Positions 1 through 5,838 are shown, counted from the stretch's first letter. The stretch is 6,483 nucleotides of DNA from Paracoccaceae bacterium (GCA_011525185.1 WTIQ01000440.1:1-6483); one strand, 5' to 3'. Notes: generated from the letters alone by a model not told the origin. A program made the numbers and translations.

Positions 1-118
1 TCCCTACCCCTACTAAAACAGATGTCATCAACCGCTCAATCTCAAAGCGACGCAGAAGAGAAATGCGATCCGCATCTTCGTCGGGCTCAAGGCTATCAAA
101 TAATTTACCCATAAGCAT
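1..118 (-). CDS. Hypothetical protein, N-terminal part only (runs off the left edge)
   Basis: Minus-strand reading frame open for 39 codons to the window edge, so only the N-terminus is visible. An in-frame TAG lies 12 bases upstream of the first ATG (116-118), and a second in-frame ATG lies two codons later (110-112). The first is preceded by a GGGG run seven bases away and is preferred; the second would start MGKLFDSLEPDED. The visible part is strongly charged (acidic residues 11-17, then a basic/acidic stretch LLRRFEIERL) and turns hydrophobic at about residue 31 (MTSVLVGVG). I do not recognise the family. It is divergent from ispH across an AT-rich spacer. The absence of stops and the sensible composition support a real gene, but 39 codons is little evidence. 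Confidence 0.5.
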   Translation of the reverse strand, partial: MLMGKLFDSLEPDEDADRISLLRRFEIERLMTSVLVGVG

Positions 119-154
119 CCAAACACCCCACTAATGGTAAATATGTTCATTTTA

Positions 155-160
155 ATTATA
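155..160 (-). promoter_or_regulatory. Candidate -10 box for the left-edge gene
   Basis: A perfect TATAAT reads on the minus strand in the AT-rich spacer (about 113-200), some 37 bases upstream of the left-edge gene. No good -35 box is seen at 16-18 bases, and the surrounding AT-richness makes a chance match likely. Confidence 0.25.
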
Positions 161-284
161 CTGAACTATATTAAACACTATTCCTTCGTTGTTAAAGCAC
201 CTAAAATGAGAACTCGGCTTTGCAAAAATGTAATTGTGGCTTTACCGTTTCGTAAGTTTTATCTAACATCTGACGCAAACAGTG

Positions 285-312
285 TAAGGCGGGTATGACA
301 CTCACGACATGA
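285..312 (+). promoter_or_regulatory. ispH translation-start region with a five-codon upstream ORF
   Basis: The best Shine-Dalgarno-like stretch before ispH is TAAGGCGG (285-292), about 16 bases from the ispH ATG (309), which is further than normal. Between them, an ATG at 295 opens a five-codon ORF (MTLTT) whose TGA (310-312) overlaps the ispH ATG as ATGA. Measured from its AAGG, the Shine-Dalgarno is five bases from this upstream ATG. This layout would allow ispH to be translated by termination-reinitiation. It may also be chance, with ispH using its own distant site. Confidence 0.35.
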
Positions 313-1259
313 CTACGGACAAACTTGACATATTTCTTGCCGCACCGCGTGGATTTTGCGCGGGTGTGGATAGAGCCATTACGATCGTTGAAATGGCTTT
401 GGAAAAATGGGGGGCACCTGTCTATGTACGTCACGAAATTGTGCATAACAAATTTGTTGTCGATGGTTTGCGCGAAAAAGGCGCTATCTTTGTTGAAGAC
501 TTAGACGAGTGTCCGGATGATAAGCCCGTTATCTTTTCTGCCCATGGCGTTCCAAAATCCGTCCCAGCCGCCGCGAAAGCCCGTGAGATGGTCTTTGTGG
601 ATGCCACGTGCCCTCTCGTCAGCAAAGTCCATATCGAAGCCGAACGTCATCATAACAGTGGTTTGCAAATCGTTATGATCGGCCATGCGGGTCATCCCGA
701 AACCATTGGCACCATGGGGCAATTGCCTCACGGGGGTGTTCTTCTTGTGGAAACCGTTGAAGACGTGGCGCATTTGTCGGTGAATGACCCCTCAAAACTC
801 GCTTATGTGACACAAACGACGCTATCGGTGGATGATACATCCGATGTTGTGACGGCCCTGCAAAAGCGCTTTCCCGAAATTGTAGGCCCGCATAAAGAGG
901 ACATATGTTACGCCACAACAAATCGTCAGTCAGCGGTTAAGGAGGTTGCCCCCCACGTAGAAGCTCTCTTGGTCGTTGGAGCTCCGAATTCCTCCAATTC
1001 AAAGCGCCTTGTAGAAGTGGCCTCTAAGGCAGGATGCCCCTATGCCCAGCTCATCCAAAGAGCGAGCGAAATTGACTGGCGTGCTTTAGAGGGCGTGAAA
1101 GCTATCGGCATTACGGCGGGTGCGTCTGCCCCTGATGTTCTCATCACCGAAGTGATTGATGCCTTTAAAGCGAGATTTGACACGACCATAAAAACGGTGG
1201 AAACAGCGCAAGAGAACGTTAATTTCAAAGTACCGCGGATATTGCGCGAACCTGCCTGA
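309..1259 (+). CDS. ispH: 4-hydroxy-3-methylbut-2-enyl diphosphate reductase (IspH/LytB)
   Basis: Catalyses the last step of the MEP (non-mevalonate) pathway: reductive dehydroxylation of HMBPP to IPP and DMAPP, using a [4Fe-4S] cluster in the cytoplasm. The 316-residue length is normal. The three cluster cysteines are present at C17 (APRGFCAGVDRA), C101 (DATCPLVSKVH) and C200 (EDICYATTNRQ). Substrate-pocket signatures are also visible: H46 (EIVHNKFVV), H79 (SAHGVP), H129 and E131 (GHAGHPET), the QTTLS segment (169-173), APNSSNS (225-231) and the C-terminal ITAGASAP (268-275). The start at 309 gives the usual short lead to the LAAPRGFC motif. It is the first gene of the plus-strand cluster; 60 bases separate it from the DUF3429 gene. 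No oddities in the protein; identification is essentially certain. Confidence 0.98.
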   Translation: MTTDKLDIFLAAPRGFCAGVDRAITIVEMALEKWGAPVYVRHEIVHNKFVVDGLREKGAIFVEDLDECPDDKPVIFSAHGVPKSVPAAAKAREMVFVDATCPLVSKVHIEAERHHNSGLQIVMIGHAGHPETIGTMGQLPHGGVLLVETVEDVAHLSVNDPSKLAYVTQTTLSVDDTSDVVTALQKRFPEIVGPHKEDICYATTNRQSAVKEVAPHVEALLVVGAPNSSNSKRLVEVASKAGCPYAQLIQRASEIDWRALEGVKAIGITAGASAPDVLITEVIDAFKARFDTTIKTVETAQENVNFKVPRILREPA

Positions 1260-1319
1260 GACGTGCCATCAATTGCGCATATCCTGATTGGACAAACAGA
1301 GACCTGAGGGAAACCAAAT

Positions 1320-1772
1320 ATGTCACAGATCCCCCGTTCAGCGCTTTTGCTGGGTCTTTTGGGTGTGCTGCCCTTTGCTTGGGGCGTCCTTACAATGCTT
1401 CAACAAGACCTCAGTGACGTGACCATTCGTGTAATCGGCCCACGTTTTGTTGGCCCCTATGTACAGCTCTTTTATGGAGCCGTCATTTTGTCCTTTATGT
1501 CAGGCGTCTTGTGGGGATTTGCCACACGAGCAAATGGTAAACAGGCCACACTCGGCTATATCTTCTCTGTTCTACCTGCGCTCTGGGCATTTTTCACAAC
1601 GGGTGGAGGAGAAGAGACCGCAGCACAGAACTTGATCCTTGGATTTCTCGGTCTTTTGATGCTTGATTGGTATTTCCATCGCAAACAACTTACGCCCGCT
1701 TGGTGGATGTCTCTACGCGTGCTTTTGACCACTTTGGTCGTGATCTTTCTAGGGCTAGGGGCAATGATATGA
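1320..1772 (+). CDS. DUF3429-type small integral membrane protein
   Basis: A 150-residue, very hydrophobic protein with five likely membrane helices at about residues 8-27, 47-67, 76-94, 103-118 and 129-148, and short loops. It matches my recollection of the DUF3429 family found in many alphaproteobacteria, whose function is unknown; the motifs SGVLWGFA (61-68) and LLMLDWYFHRK (112-122) fit. The start has a clear Shine-Dalgarno GAGGGA eight bases upstream. Its stop codon overlaps the start of the methyltransferase gene (ATGA, 1769-1772), so the two are translationally coupled. No role is inferred beyond an inner-membrane location. Confidence 0.75.
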   Translation: MSQIPRSALLLGLLGVLPFAWGVLTMLQQDLSDVTIRVIGPRFVGPYVQLFYGAVILSFMSGVLWGFATRANGKQATLGYIFSVLPALWAFFTTGGGEETAAQNLILGFLGLLMLDWYFHRKQLTPAWWMSLRVLLTTLVVIFLGLGAMI

Positions 1773-2362
1773 AACCTGATGCAGCCACCGTGAGCGTCTA
1801 TGATGCTAAAACGCAAGAATACAAAAACCTCTCAAAGACGGATAAAGAGGTAAAAGTTGAGGCAAAATTCGTCTCGCTTGTCAAACCAGGCGGGACAGTG
1901 CTTGATTATGGATGTGGACCTGGTCGGACCGCCGGCTACTTTGCCCAAAAAGGTCTGGTGTCGCATGCCTTTGACGCCTCAGAGGAAATGGTCAAGCTGG
2001 CCAGTGCCCGAGAGGGGGTGCAGGCGTGGCAAGCGGGGTTTCACGATTTTGAAGCCACACAATTCTATGACGGAATTTGGGCGAGCTTCTCTCTCTTACA
2101 TGCGCCGCGTCGTGATATAGCCATGCTTTTGAGTGCGATAAAAACAGCGTTAAAGCCTGAGGGTATTTTTTATCTTGGTTTGAAGCTTGGCTCAGGAGAG
2201 GCGCGCGACAGCTTGGGACGTTTTTATACCTATTATGAACAGGATGAGGTGGCAGATTTACTCAAGACTCATGGCTTTACATGGCTTAGCCATAAGACAG
2301 GCGAAGATGTTGGCCTTGACGGAACCTCAGCCGCTTGGATCGGAATTCTGTCGCGTGCCTGA
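1769..2362 (+). CDS. Class I SAM-dependent methyltransferase
   Basis: A 197-residue Rossmann-fold methyltransferase of the Methyltransf_11/25 type. Motif I is VLDYGCGPGR (44-53), the acidic residue binding the SAM ribose is D69 (HAFDASEEMV), motif II is around DGIWASFSLLH (101-111) and motif III is LKPEGIFYLGLK (128-139). The substrate is unknown; the short form with no extra domain is typical of small-molecule enzymes of this group. An ATG at 1667 lies in the same frame, but that extension sits inside the DUF3429 gene and resembles nothing. The ATG at 1769 overlaps the previous stop as ATGA, has AGGGGC upstream, and gives the usual helix before motif I. Its end overlaps rnhA by eight bases. 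Confidence 0.85.
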   Translation: MKPDAATVSVYDAKTQEYKNLSKTDKEVKVEAKFVSLVKPGGTVLDYGCGPGRTAGYFAQKGLVSHAFDASEEMVKLASAREGVQAWQAGFHDFEATQFYDGIWASFSLLHAPRRDIAMLLSAIKTALKPEGIFYLGLKLGSGEARDSLGRFYTYYEQDEVADLLKTHGFTWLSHKTGEDVGLDGTSAAWIGILSRA

Positions 2363-2828
2363 TTTATTTGCCTATACCGACGGTGCCTGTTCGGGCAACC
2401 CAGGGCCAGGCGGCTGGGGGGTAGTCTTGCACGCGAAAGAGGGCGACACCGTTTTGAAGACCCGCGAATTGTCAGGGGGTGCTCTTGAGACAACGAATAA
2501 TCAAATGGAATTAATGGCCGCGATTACGGCACTTGAAACCTTGCGGCGCGCGTCGAAGATTACAATCATTACCGATAGCGTCTATGTGAAAGATGGTGTC
2601 ACAAAGTGGATTCACGGATGGAAGCGCAACGGATGGCGTACATCGAGCAAAAAACCAGTCAAAAACGTTGAGCTCTGGCAAAGACTTGATGCGGCACAAG
2701 AGCGGCACACTGTGGTTTGGGAATGGGTCAAAGGGCATGCAGGACACCCTGAAAATGAACGCGCCGATGAACTCGCGCGCCAAGGCATGGCCCCCTACAA
2801 ACCCAGTGGGTGCACACAGATCGTGTAA
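2355..2828 (+). CDS. rnhA: Ribonuclease HI
   Basis: Cytoplasmic endonuclease that cuts the RNA strand of RNA-DNA hybrids (R-loops, primer remnants). It is 157 residues, normal for bacterial RNase HI. The metal-binding carboxylates are D9 (FAYTDGACSGNPGPGGWG), E52 (TTNNQMEL), D74 (ITDSVYVKDGV) and D138 (ENERADELA), with the catalytic histidine H128 (VKGHAGHPEN). The basic hybrid-binding segment KWIHGWKRNGWR (84-95) is present. The start is taken as GTG at 2355 because PDLFAYTDG is the usual family N-terminus; the upstream ATG at 2187 would add 56 unrelated residues read through the methyltransferase gene. There is only a weak GGA Shine-Dalgarno, so translation probably depends on coupling. ispH and rnhA are commonly close in Rhodobacteraceae (recollection). 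Confidence 0.96.
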   Translation: MPDLFAYTDGACSGNPGPGGWGVVLHAKEGDTVLKTRELSGGALETTNNQMELMAAITALETLRRASKITIITDSVYVKDGVTKWIHGWKRNGWRTSSKKPVKNVELWQRLDAAQERHTVVWEWVKGHAGHPENERADELARQGMAPYKPSGCTQIV

Positions 2829-2938
2829 TCGTACACTCTGAGGCCATGAGTTTGCCCTCTCATGCTGATCTTGCTTACCACTTCTATCTAATAGACAAAG
2901 GGAGACAGTAGGCATTTTCCTCATGCCGCGTCCCTCCC

Positions 2939-3118
2939 CTAAAGCCCGATTCCCGAGAGAATAGATTTTGAAATAAGACGAAACAGGCTGGTCTTCTGCT
3001 GTTCCAACGTGATTTGGCAAGTCTCAGACTCTTTTTCACGTGCGATGTCGTTTGCATCGTCATTAAGGAACAGCTTGACCGCCCTTTCGCCTTGTAAAAG
3101 ACGCAAATGGTCAAACAT
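2939..3118 (-). CDS. Possible 59-residue protein, unrecognised
   Basis: Minus-strand ORF of 59 codons from ATG (3116-3118) to TAG (2939-2941). The protein is mixed-charge and soluble-looking, beginning MFDHLRLLQGERAVKLFLND, with an acidic/basic middle (DDANDIAREKE), one cysteine (C34) and a hydrophobic C-terminus (RLISKSILSGIGL). The composition reads like protein rather than noise. However, there is no Shine-Dalgarno; the ATG is preceded by TATAAATATC, which could even be a -10 box for a leaderless message. The frame stays open 13 codons upstream of the ATG to a TAA, and is the same frame as the 24-codon ORF at 3236-3310. It could be the intact downstream part of a decayed gene. I recognise no family. 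Confidence 0.3.
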   Translation of the reverse strand: MFDHLRLLQGERAVKLFLNDDANDIAREKESETCQITLEQQKTSLFRLISKSILSGIGL

Positions 3119-3153
3119 GATATTTATACCGAATATGAACGTGCCAATAAGAA

Positions 3154-3202
3154 CTGATTAATCAGCGCTGGCGTTTTTAGGGAAATGTTCTGATACGATC
3201 AG
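3154..3202. repeat. Two CTGAT/ATCAG dyads
   Basis: A perfect 12-base palindrome CTGATTAATCAG (3154-3165) and a second dyad CTGATACGATCAG (3190-3202) share the same half-sites, with spacers of two and three bases. Their centres are about 36 bases apart. A third small hairpin, GTGG/CCAC (3206-3218), follows. They lie between the two short minus-strand ORFs. They could be protein-binding sites or RNA hairpins; the sequence does not decide between these. Confidence 0.4.
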
Positions 3203-3235
3203 CCCGTGGCTAAACCACAAGTCACCGACGCACAA

Positions 3236-3310
3236 CTACTGCTGGCTTTGGGGACCCACAGGAGACTGACGCCATCCGCGAAAACGAACTATGTAAACGA
3301 AATTGTTCAT
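3236..3310 (-). CDS. Possible 24-residue leader peptide or truncated gene start
   Basis: A 24-codon minus-strand ORF from ATG (3308-3310) to TAG (3236-3238). It is notable because its signals are the best in this stretch: GAGGGAGG six bases upstream of the ATG, and a near-consensus promoter ending about 22 bases before it. The peptide starts MNNFVYIVRFRGWRQ, is basic and aromatic in its first half, and ends in a Pro/Gln/Ser-rich tail with CAG-CAG before the stop. It could be a leader peptide, a small protein, or the intact front of a gene broken by stops, because the frame continues through one more stop (TAA, about 3157-3159) into the 59-codon ORF. Function unknown. Confidence 0.35.
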   Translation of the reverse strand: MNNFVYIVRFRGWRQSPVGPQSQQ

Positions 3311-3316
3311 TAGTGC

Positions 3317-3366
3317 CTCCCTCATCAAAATGCGTATGACTATAGAGTCTAACTAAGTTCTGCCAA
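3317..3366 (-). promoter_or_regulatory. Sigma70-type promoter and Shine-Dalgarno of the 24-codon ORF
   Basis: Reading the minus strand, TTGGCA (3361-3366, five of six to the -35 consensus) is separated by 16 bases from TATAGT (3339-3344, five of six to the -10 consensus). Transcription would start near 3332. It is followed by GAGGGAGG (3317-3324), ideally placed six bases from the ATG. This combination is stronger than that of most genes in the window. The -35 box lies only 35 bases past the stop of the small secreted-protein gene. Confidence 0.5.
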
Positions 3367-3400
3367 AAAATAAACCATTAATTTAAAGTACTCACGGAAA

Positions 3401-3760
3401 TTATTTCAACGTGAAGTCCGCAAAATCACCCGTCCCTTGGTCGGAGGTAAACCGTATCGTGGAGGCCTCTAAAGCAACTTGCTGGCAGTTATAGCCCAAA
3501 TCGCGGCTTCCCCAACTTAGATCACGGCAGAAATATCCGTCTTTCCAAATCCACTCACCTGAAACCGTCATTGTAAGGGCTTTGCCAGTAATACGCCCAT
3601 CTTTTTCGACACGCAGCTTGATGAAGGGGCGTTGAAGCACTTTGTTTTCTACTGCGTTTACAAATGTATCCTGATCTTTGATGATGCTCAATTCTGCAAC
3701 AGCAGACCCACAGAACAAAACAAAAGACACCGCCACAGCGCTAAACCTAAAAAAAGACAC
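3401..3760 (-). CDS. Small secreted/periplasmic protein of unknown function
   Basis: A 119-residue protein with a clear Sec signal peptide: short basic n-region (FFR), hydrophobic core to about residue 18, and a likely cut after AVA (20-22). The mature part is about 97 residues, with GRITGKALTM, a Trp-rich GEWIWKDGYFC, and a second cysteine in GYNCQQV. C78 and C92 may form a disulphide. C17 is not in a lipobox. The start is taken as GTG (3758-3760), which has GGGG eight bases upstream and gives a normal signal peptide; a TTG at 3803-3805, three bases after dapB, would add 15 odd residues. Such proteins beside dapB in Rhodobacteraceae often carry the database name dihydrodipicolinate reductase (recollection); there is no Rossmann motif here to support that activity. 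It lies 48 bases downstream of dapB, probably in the same transcript. Confidence 0.75.
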   Translation of the reverse strand: MSFFRFSAVAVSFVLFCGSAVAELSIIKDQDTFVNAVENKVLQRPFIKLRVEKDGRITGKALTMTVSGEWIWKDGYFCRDLSWGSRDLGYNCQQVALEASTIRFTSDQGTGDFADFTLK

Positions 3761-3808
3761 CTTTACTACCCCGCTTTTATTCGTGCAGATACCTAGTGTC
3801 GACAAGCC

Positions 3809-4621
3809 TTAGGTCAACCCTAAGACGTCAAACATATCATAGGCGCCTGCTGGCTTACCCTGCGCCCAGAGCGCCGCTTTGAGGGCACCGCGCGCAAAGA
3901 CATCACGATTTTGCGCAACATGGCGCAATGTGATCCGCTCGGAAGGAGACGCAAATAAAACGTCATGTTCGCCCACAATATCACCGCCCCGAATTGCGAC
4001 AAACCCAATATCGCCCTTTTTTCGTGCGCCCACGATTCCATCCCGATTTGTGTCACGCACATCTTGTAACACGACGCCCCTCCCTTCTGCGGCGGCTTCT
4101 CCTAGCATGAGGGCTGTGCCAGATGGCGCATCGATCTTTTGATTGTGATGCGCCTCAATGACCTCGATATCAAAATCAACATCCAGCGCAGCCGCAACTT
4201 GGCGGGTCAGTTTGACCAAAAGGTTGACCCCAAGCGACATGTTGCCAGCACGTACAATCGCCGTCTTTTGCGCACTCGCTTCTATCTCTTGAATGTCCTC
4301 AGGCGTGAAACCAGTGGTTCCAATAATATGGGGCGTGCCCGTCTCCGCAGCTGCTTTTGCAAATTCTACCGTTGCGGCGGGGATGGTGAAATCAATCACC
4401 GCATCCACTCTCTCAAACACGTCGCGTATCTGATCAGAGACAATGACACCCGCTTCTGGTCCGCCCGAAACCAGACCAATATCTTGGCCAAGCCAATTAT
4501 GGCCCGCATGTTCAAGCGCTCCGCTCAAAACCATATTTTCGCCTGTCGCAATGGTTTTGATGAGCATTTGCCCCATACGTCCAGAGGCGCCCGTGACAGC
4601 AATTTTTAAAGGTGAATTCAT
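3809..4621 (-). CDS. dapB: 4-hydroxy-tetrahydrodipicolinate reductase
   Basis: Cytoplasmic NAD(P)H-dependent reductase of the diaminopimelate/lysine pathway; it supplies DAP for peptidoglycan and lysine for protein. At 270 residues it has the normal length. The N-terminal dinucleotide-binding domain carries VTGASGRMGQ (9-18) and the DFTIP (77-81) and GTTGF (101-105) segments. The substrate domain carries EAHHNQKIDAPSGTA (156-170), which includes the catalytic histidine (H158) and lysine (K162), and RGGDIVGEH (211-219). The start is well supported by AAAGGAGG (4628-4635) seven bases before the ATG. It diverges from rbfA and is followed by the small secreted-protein gene. No oddities. Confidence 0.97.
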   Translation of the reverse strand: MNSPLKIAVTGASGRMGQMLIKTIATGENMVLSGALEHAGHNWLGQDIGLVSGGPEAGVIVSDQIRDVFERVDAVIDFTIPAATVEFAKAAAETGTPHIIGTTGFTPEDIQEIEASAQKTAIVRAGNMSLGVNLLVKLTRQVAAALDVDFDIEVIEAHHNQKIDAPSGTALMLGEAAAEGRGVVLQDVRDTNRDGIVGARKKGDIGFVAIRGGDIVGEHDVLFASPSERITLRHVAQNRDVFARGALKAALWAQGKPAGAYDMFDVLGLT

Positions 4622-4705
4622 ATTGCGCCTCCTTTTTATCCCAGTCCCCTGTTAACCTGCACACCCTGTCTTGGCAAACCGATTGCAAAGTCTTAGACCA
4701 AGAAT
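4622..4705. promoter_or_regulatory. Divergent dapB/rbfA intergenic region
   Basis: These 84 bases must hold promoters in both directions. TTGGCAA (4671-4677) reads as a -35-like box for rbfA, and its complement TTGCCAA serves the dapB side, so the two may share this element. No good -10 box is seen at the right spacing for either. The plus-strand pairing with TAGACC (4694-4699) would put the rbfA transcript start almost on its ATG. The dapB Shine-Dalgarno AAAGGAGG is at 4628-4635. Confidence 0.35.
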
Positions 4706-5101
4706 ATGGCAAAGAACAAATTTCATGATGGTCCTGGTCCCTCGCAACGGCAATTGCGCGTCGGCGAACTGATCCGCCGCACTCTTTCCGATATCCTTAC
4801 TCGTGGTGAAATTCACGACCCTGATTTGAACCGCATTTCTATCACGGTTGGTGAGGTCACTACGTCGCCCGATCTAAAAATAGCAACGGCCTATGTGAGC
4901 GCCCTCGGGGGCGGTCGTGGGGAAGAACTCATTCAGCTTTTGGCGCAAAACAAATCAGAAATAAGACGGGCCTTGTCCAAATCAACCGCTCTGAAATACG
5001 CTCCTGATTTACGCTTCCGCTTGGACGAAACATTTGACCGTATGGATGAAACACGACGCCTCTTTTCCGATGAAAAGGTCACACGCGATCTCGATACATG
5101 A
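4706..5101 (+). CDS. rbfA: 30S ribosome-binding factor RbfA
   Basis: A 131-residue single KH-like domain protein that binds the 30S subunit near helix 1 of 16S rRNA and is needed for its late maturation and for growth in the cold. Visible family features are the N-terminal SQRQLRVGELIRRTLSDIL (13-31), the central ISITVGEVTTSPDLKIATAYV (45-64), and the C-terminal APDLRFRLDETFDR (99-112). The MAKNKFHDGPGPSQRQLRVGE beginning matches my memory of Rhodobacteraceae RbfA, which supports this start even though no clear Shine-Dalgarno precedes it (only AAGAAT). It overlaps the next gene by ATGA (5098-5101). Confidence 0.95.
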   Translation: MAKNKFHDGPGPSQRQLRVGELIRRTLSDILTRGEIHDPDLNRISITVGEVTTSPDLKIATAYVSALGGGRGEELIQLLAQNKSEIRRALSKSTALKYAPDLRFRLDETFDRMDETRRLFSDEKVTRDLDT

Positions 5102-5838
5102 CAACGCGCACACTCATTTTTGTGATCTTCTTAATCTGGTCACCGCCGCTTTTTGCGCTTGAGTGTGTAAACGATGATTTCGAGGGTGTGAGCTTTACGC
5201 GCTGCGACGTTTTGGCGGGCGAGGACGATCTCAGGCTCTTTTTACGCGATCAATCAGGAACCGTGTATGGGCATTTTTATGCGCTAAATGCCGAGTTAAA
5301 CGAGCGTGGGCTTGAGCTCGCTTTTGCTATGAATGCTGGCATGTTTCGTCCCGATTTCACTCCAGCTGGTCTTTATGTTGAGGACGGTATAACGCAAAAA
5401 CCTCTCGTTACACGCGCAGGTCCTGGTAACTTTGGCCTTTTGCCTAACGGCATTTTTTGTCTGAACGAGGCAGGCTTTCATGTCTACGAAACCCTGTCTT
5501 TTGCCAAGCGCGGACAGACATGCAGATATGCGTCTCAATCTGGTCCGATGCTGGTCATAGATGGAGCGCTACATCCGCGTTTTTTGAAAGGCTCAACCTC
5601 CAAGTTTATCCGAAACGGTGTCGGCACGTCGAAAGATGGAACGTCGGCCTCTTTTGTCATTTCGAATAAGCCAGTCACATTTCATCATTTTGCGCGATTC
5701 TTTCGCGACCACCTTGGCCTCTCCTCTGCGCTTTATTTTGATGGAAACGTATCACGGCTTTATGCGCCAGAGCTCAATCGCTTAGGATTGGGCAGGCGCA
5801 TGGGACCTATTGTTGGCGTTGTGAAAAAGGCCAGATAG
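5098..5838 (+). CDS. Secreted phosphodiester glycosidase (NAGPA) family protein
   Basis: A 246-residue protein with a Sec-type signal peptide (hydrophobic 6-19, likely cut near residue 20-22), so it is probably periplasmic. The rest matches the NAGPA/phosphodiester glycosidase fold (formerly DUF2233): AMNAGMFRPD (77-86), GNFGLLPNGIF (110-120), QSGPMLVIDG (147-156), FIRNGVG (170-176), and near the end ALYFDGNVSRLY (211-222). These correspond to the family's Asn-x-Gly, Ser-Gly-Pro, Arg-Asn-x-Gly and Asp-Gly motifs. Cysteines at C23, C36, C121 and C142 could form disulphides outside the cytoplasm. The bacterial substrate is unknown; the family includes the mammalian enzyme that uncovers mannose-6-phosphate. 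The start overlaps the rbfA stop (ATGA), and the gene ends inside the loop of a terminator hairpin. Confidence 0.85.
   Translation: MTTRTLIFVIFLIWSPPLFALECVNDDFEGVSFTRCDVLAGEDDLRLFLRDQSGTVYGHFYALNAELNERGLELAFAMNAGMFRPDFTPAGLYVEDGITQKPLVTRAGPGNFGLLPNGIFCLNEAGFHVYETLSFAKRGQTCRYASQSGPMLVIDGALHPRFLKGSTSKFIRNGVGTSKDGTSASFVISNKPVTFHHFARFFRDHLGLSSALYFDGNVSRLYAPELNRLGLGRRMGPIVGVVKKAR

Larger units (their letters stand above)
2829..3400. other. Gene-poor stretch between rnhA and the dapB operon
   Basis: These 572 bases hold no recognisable conserved gene. On the minus strand they contain a promoter, a strong Shine-Dalgarno, a 24-codon ORF and a 59-codon ORF, listed separately, plus two CTGAT/ATCAG dyads. 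Near the rnhA stop are weak hairpins: GTGTA/TACAC (2823-2836) and CATGAG/CTCATG (2845-2864). GGCAT/ATGCC lies at 2911-2927. None has a T-run, so no convincing intrinsic terminator follows rnhA. The stretch ends in AT-rich DNA (about 3345-3400) just past the stop of the small secreted-protein gene, without a clear terminator there either. Confidence 0.6.

Noticed and set aside
2187..2354. N-terminal extension of rnhA from an upstream ATG
   Set aside because: Read through the methyltransferase gene in another frame; RNase HI normally begins right before PDLFAYTDG.
2823..2864. Hairpins just after rnhA as an intrinsic terminator
   Set aside because: Stems of only 5-6 base pairs and no T-run on the plus strand.
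2511..3020. A 169-codon minus-strand ORF
   Set aside because: More than half lies antisense to rnhA, which is certain; the composition is that of a shadow frame.
2884..3114. A 76-codon minus-strand ORF in the gene-poor stretch
   Set aside because: It overlaps the 59-codon ORF in another frame, has a cysteine- and arginine-scattered composition typical of an out-of-frame reading, and lacks a start signal.
3143..3178. Plus-strand terminator made of GCCA/TGGC around the palindrome followed by TTTTT
   Set aside because: The outer stem is four pairs with a long interior, and no plus-strand gene ends nearby.
3206..3313. A 35-codon plus-strand ORF from GTG (starting VAKPQVTD)
   Set aside because: It is antisense to the better-signalled 24-codon ORF, has no Shine-Dalgarno or promoter, and resembles no family I know.
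2829..3400. tRNA, tmRNA, SRP RNA, RNase P RNA or CRISPR repeats in the gene-poor stretch
   Set aside because: None of their hallmark motifs or regularly spaced repeats was seen by eye.
4139..4609. A 156-codon plus-strand ORF
   Set aside because: Entirely antisense to dapB, with no domain resemblance.
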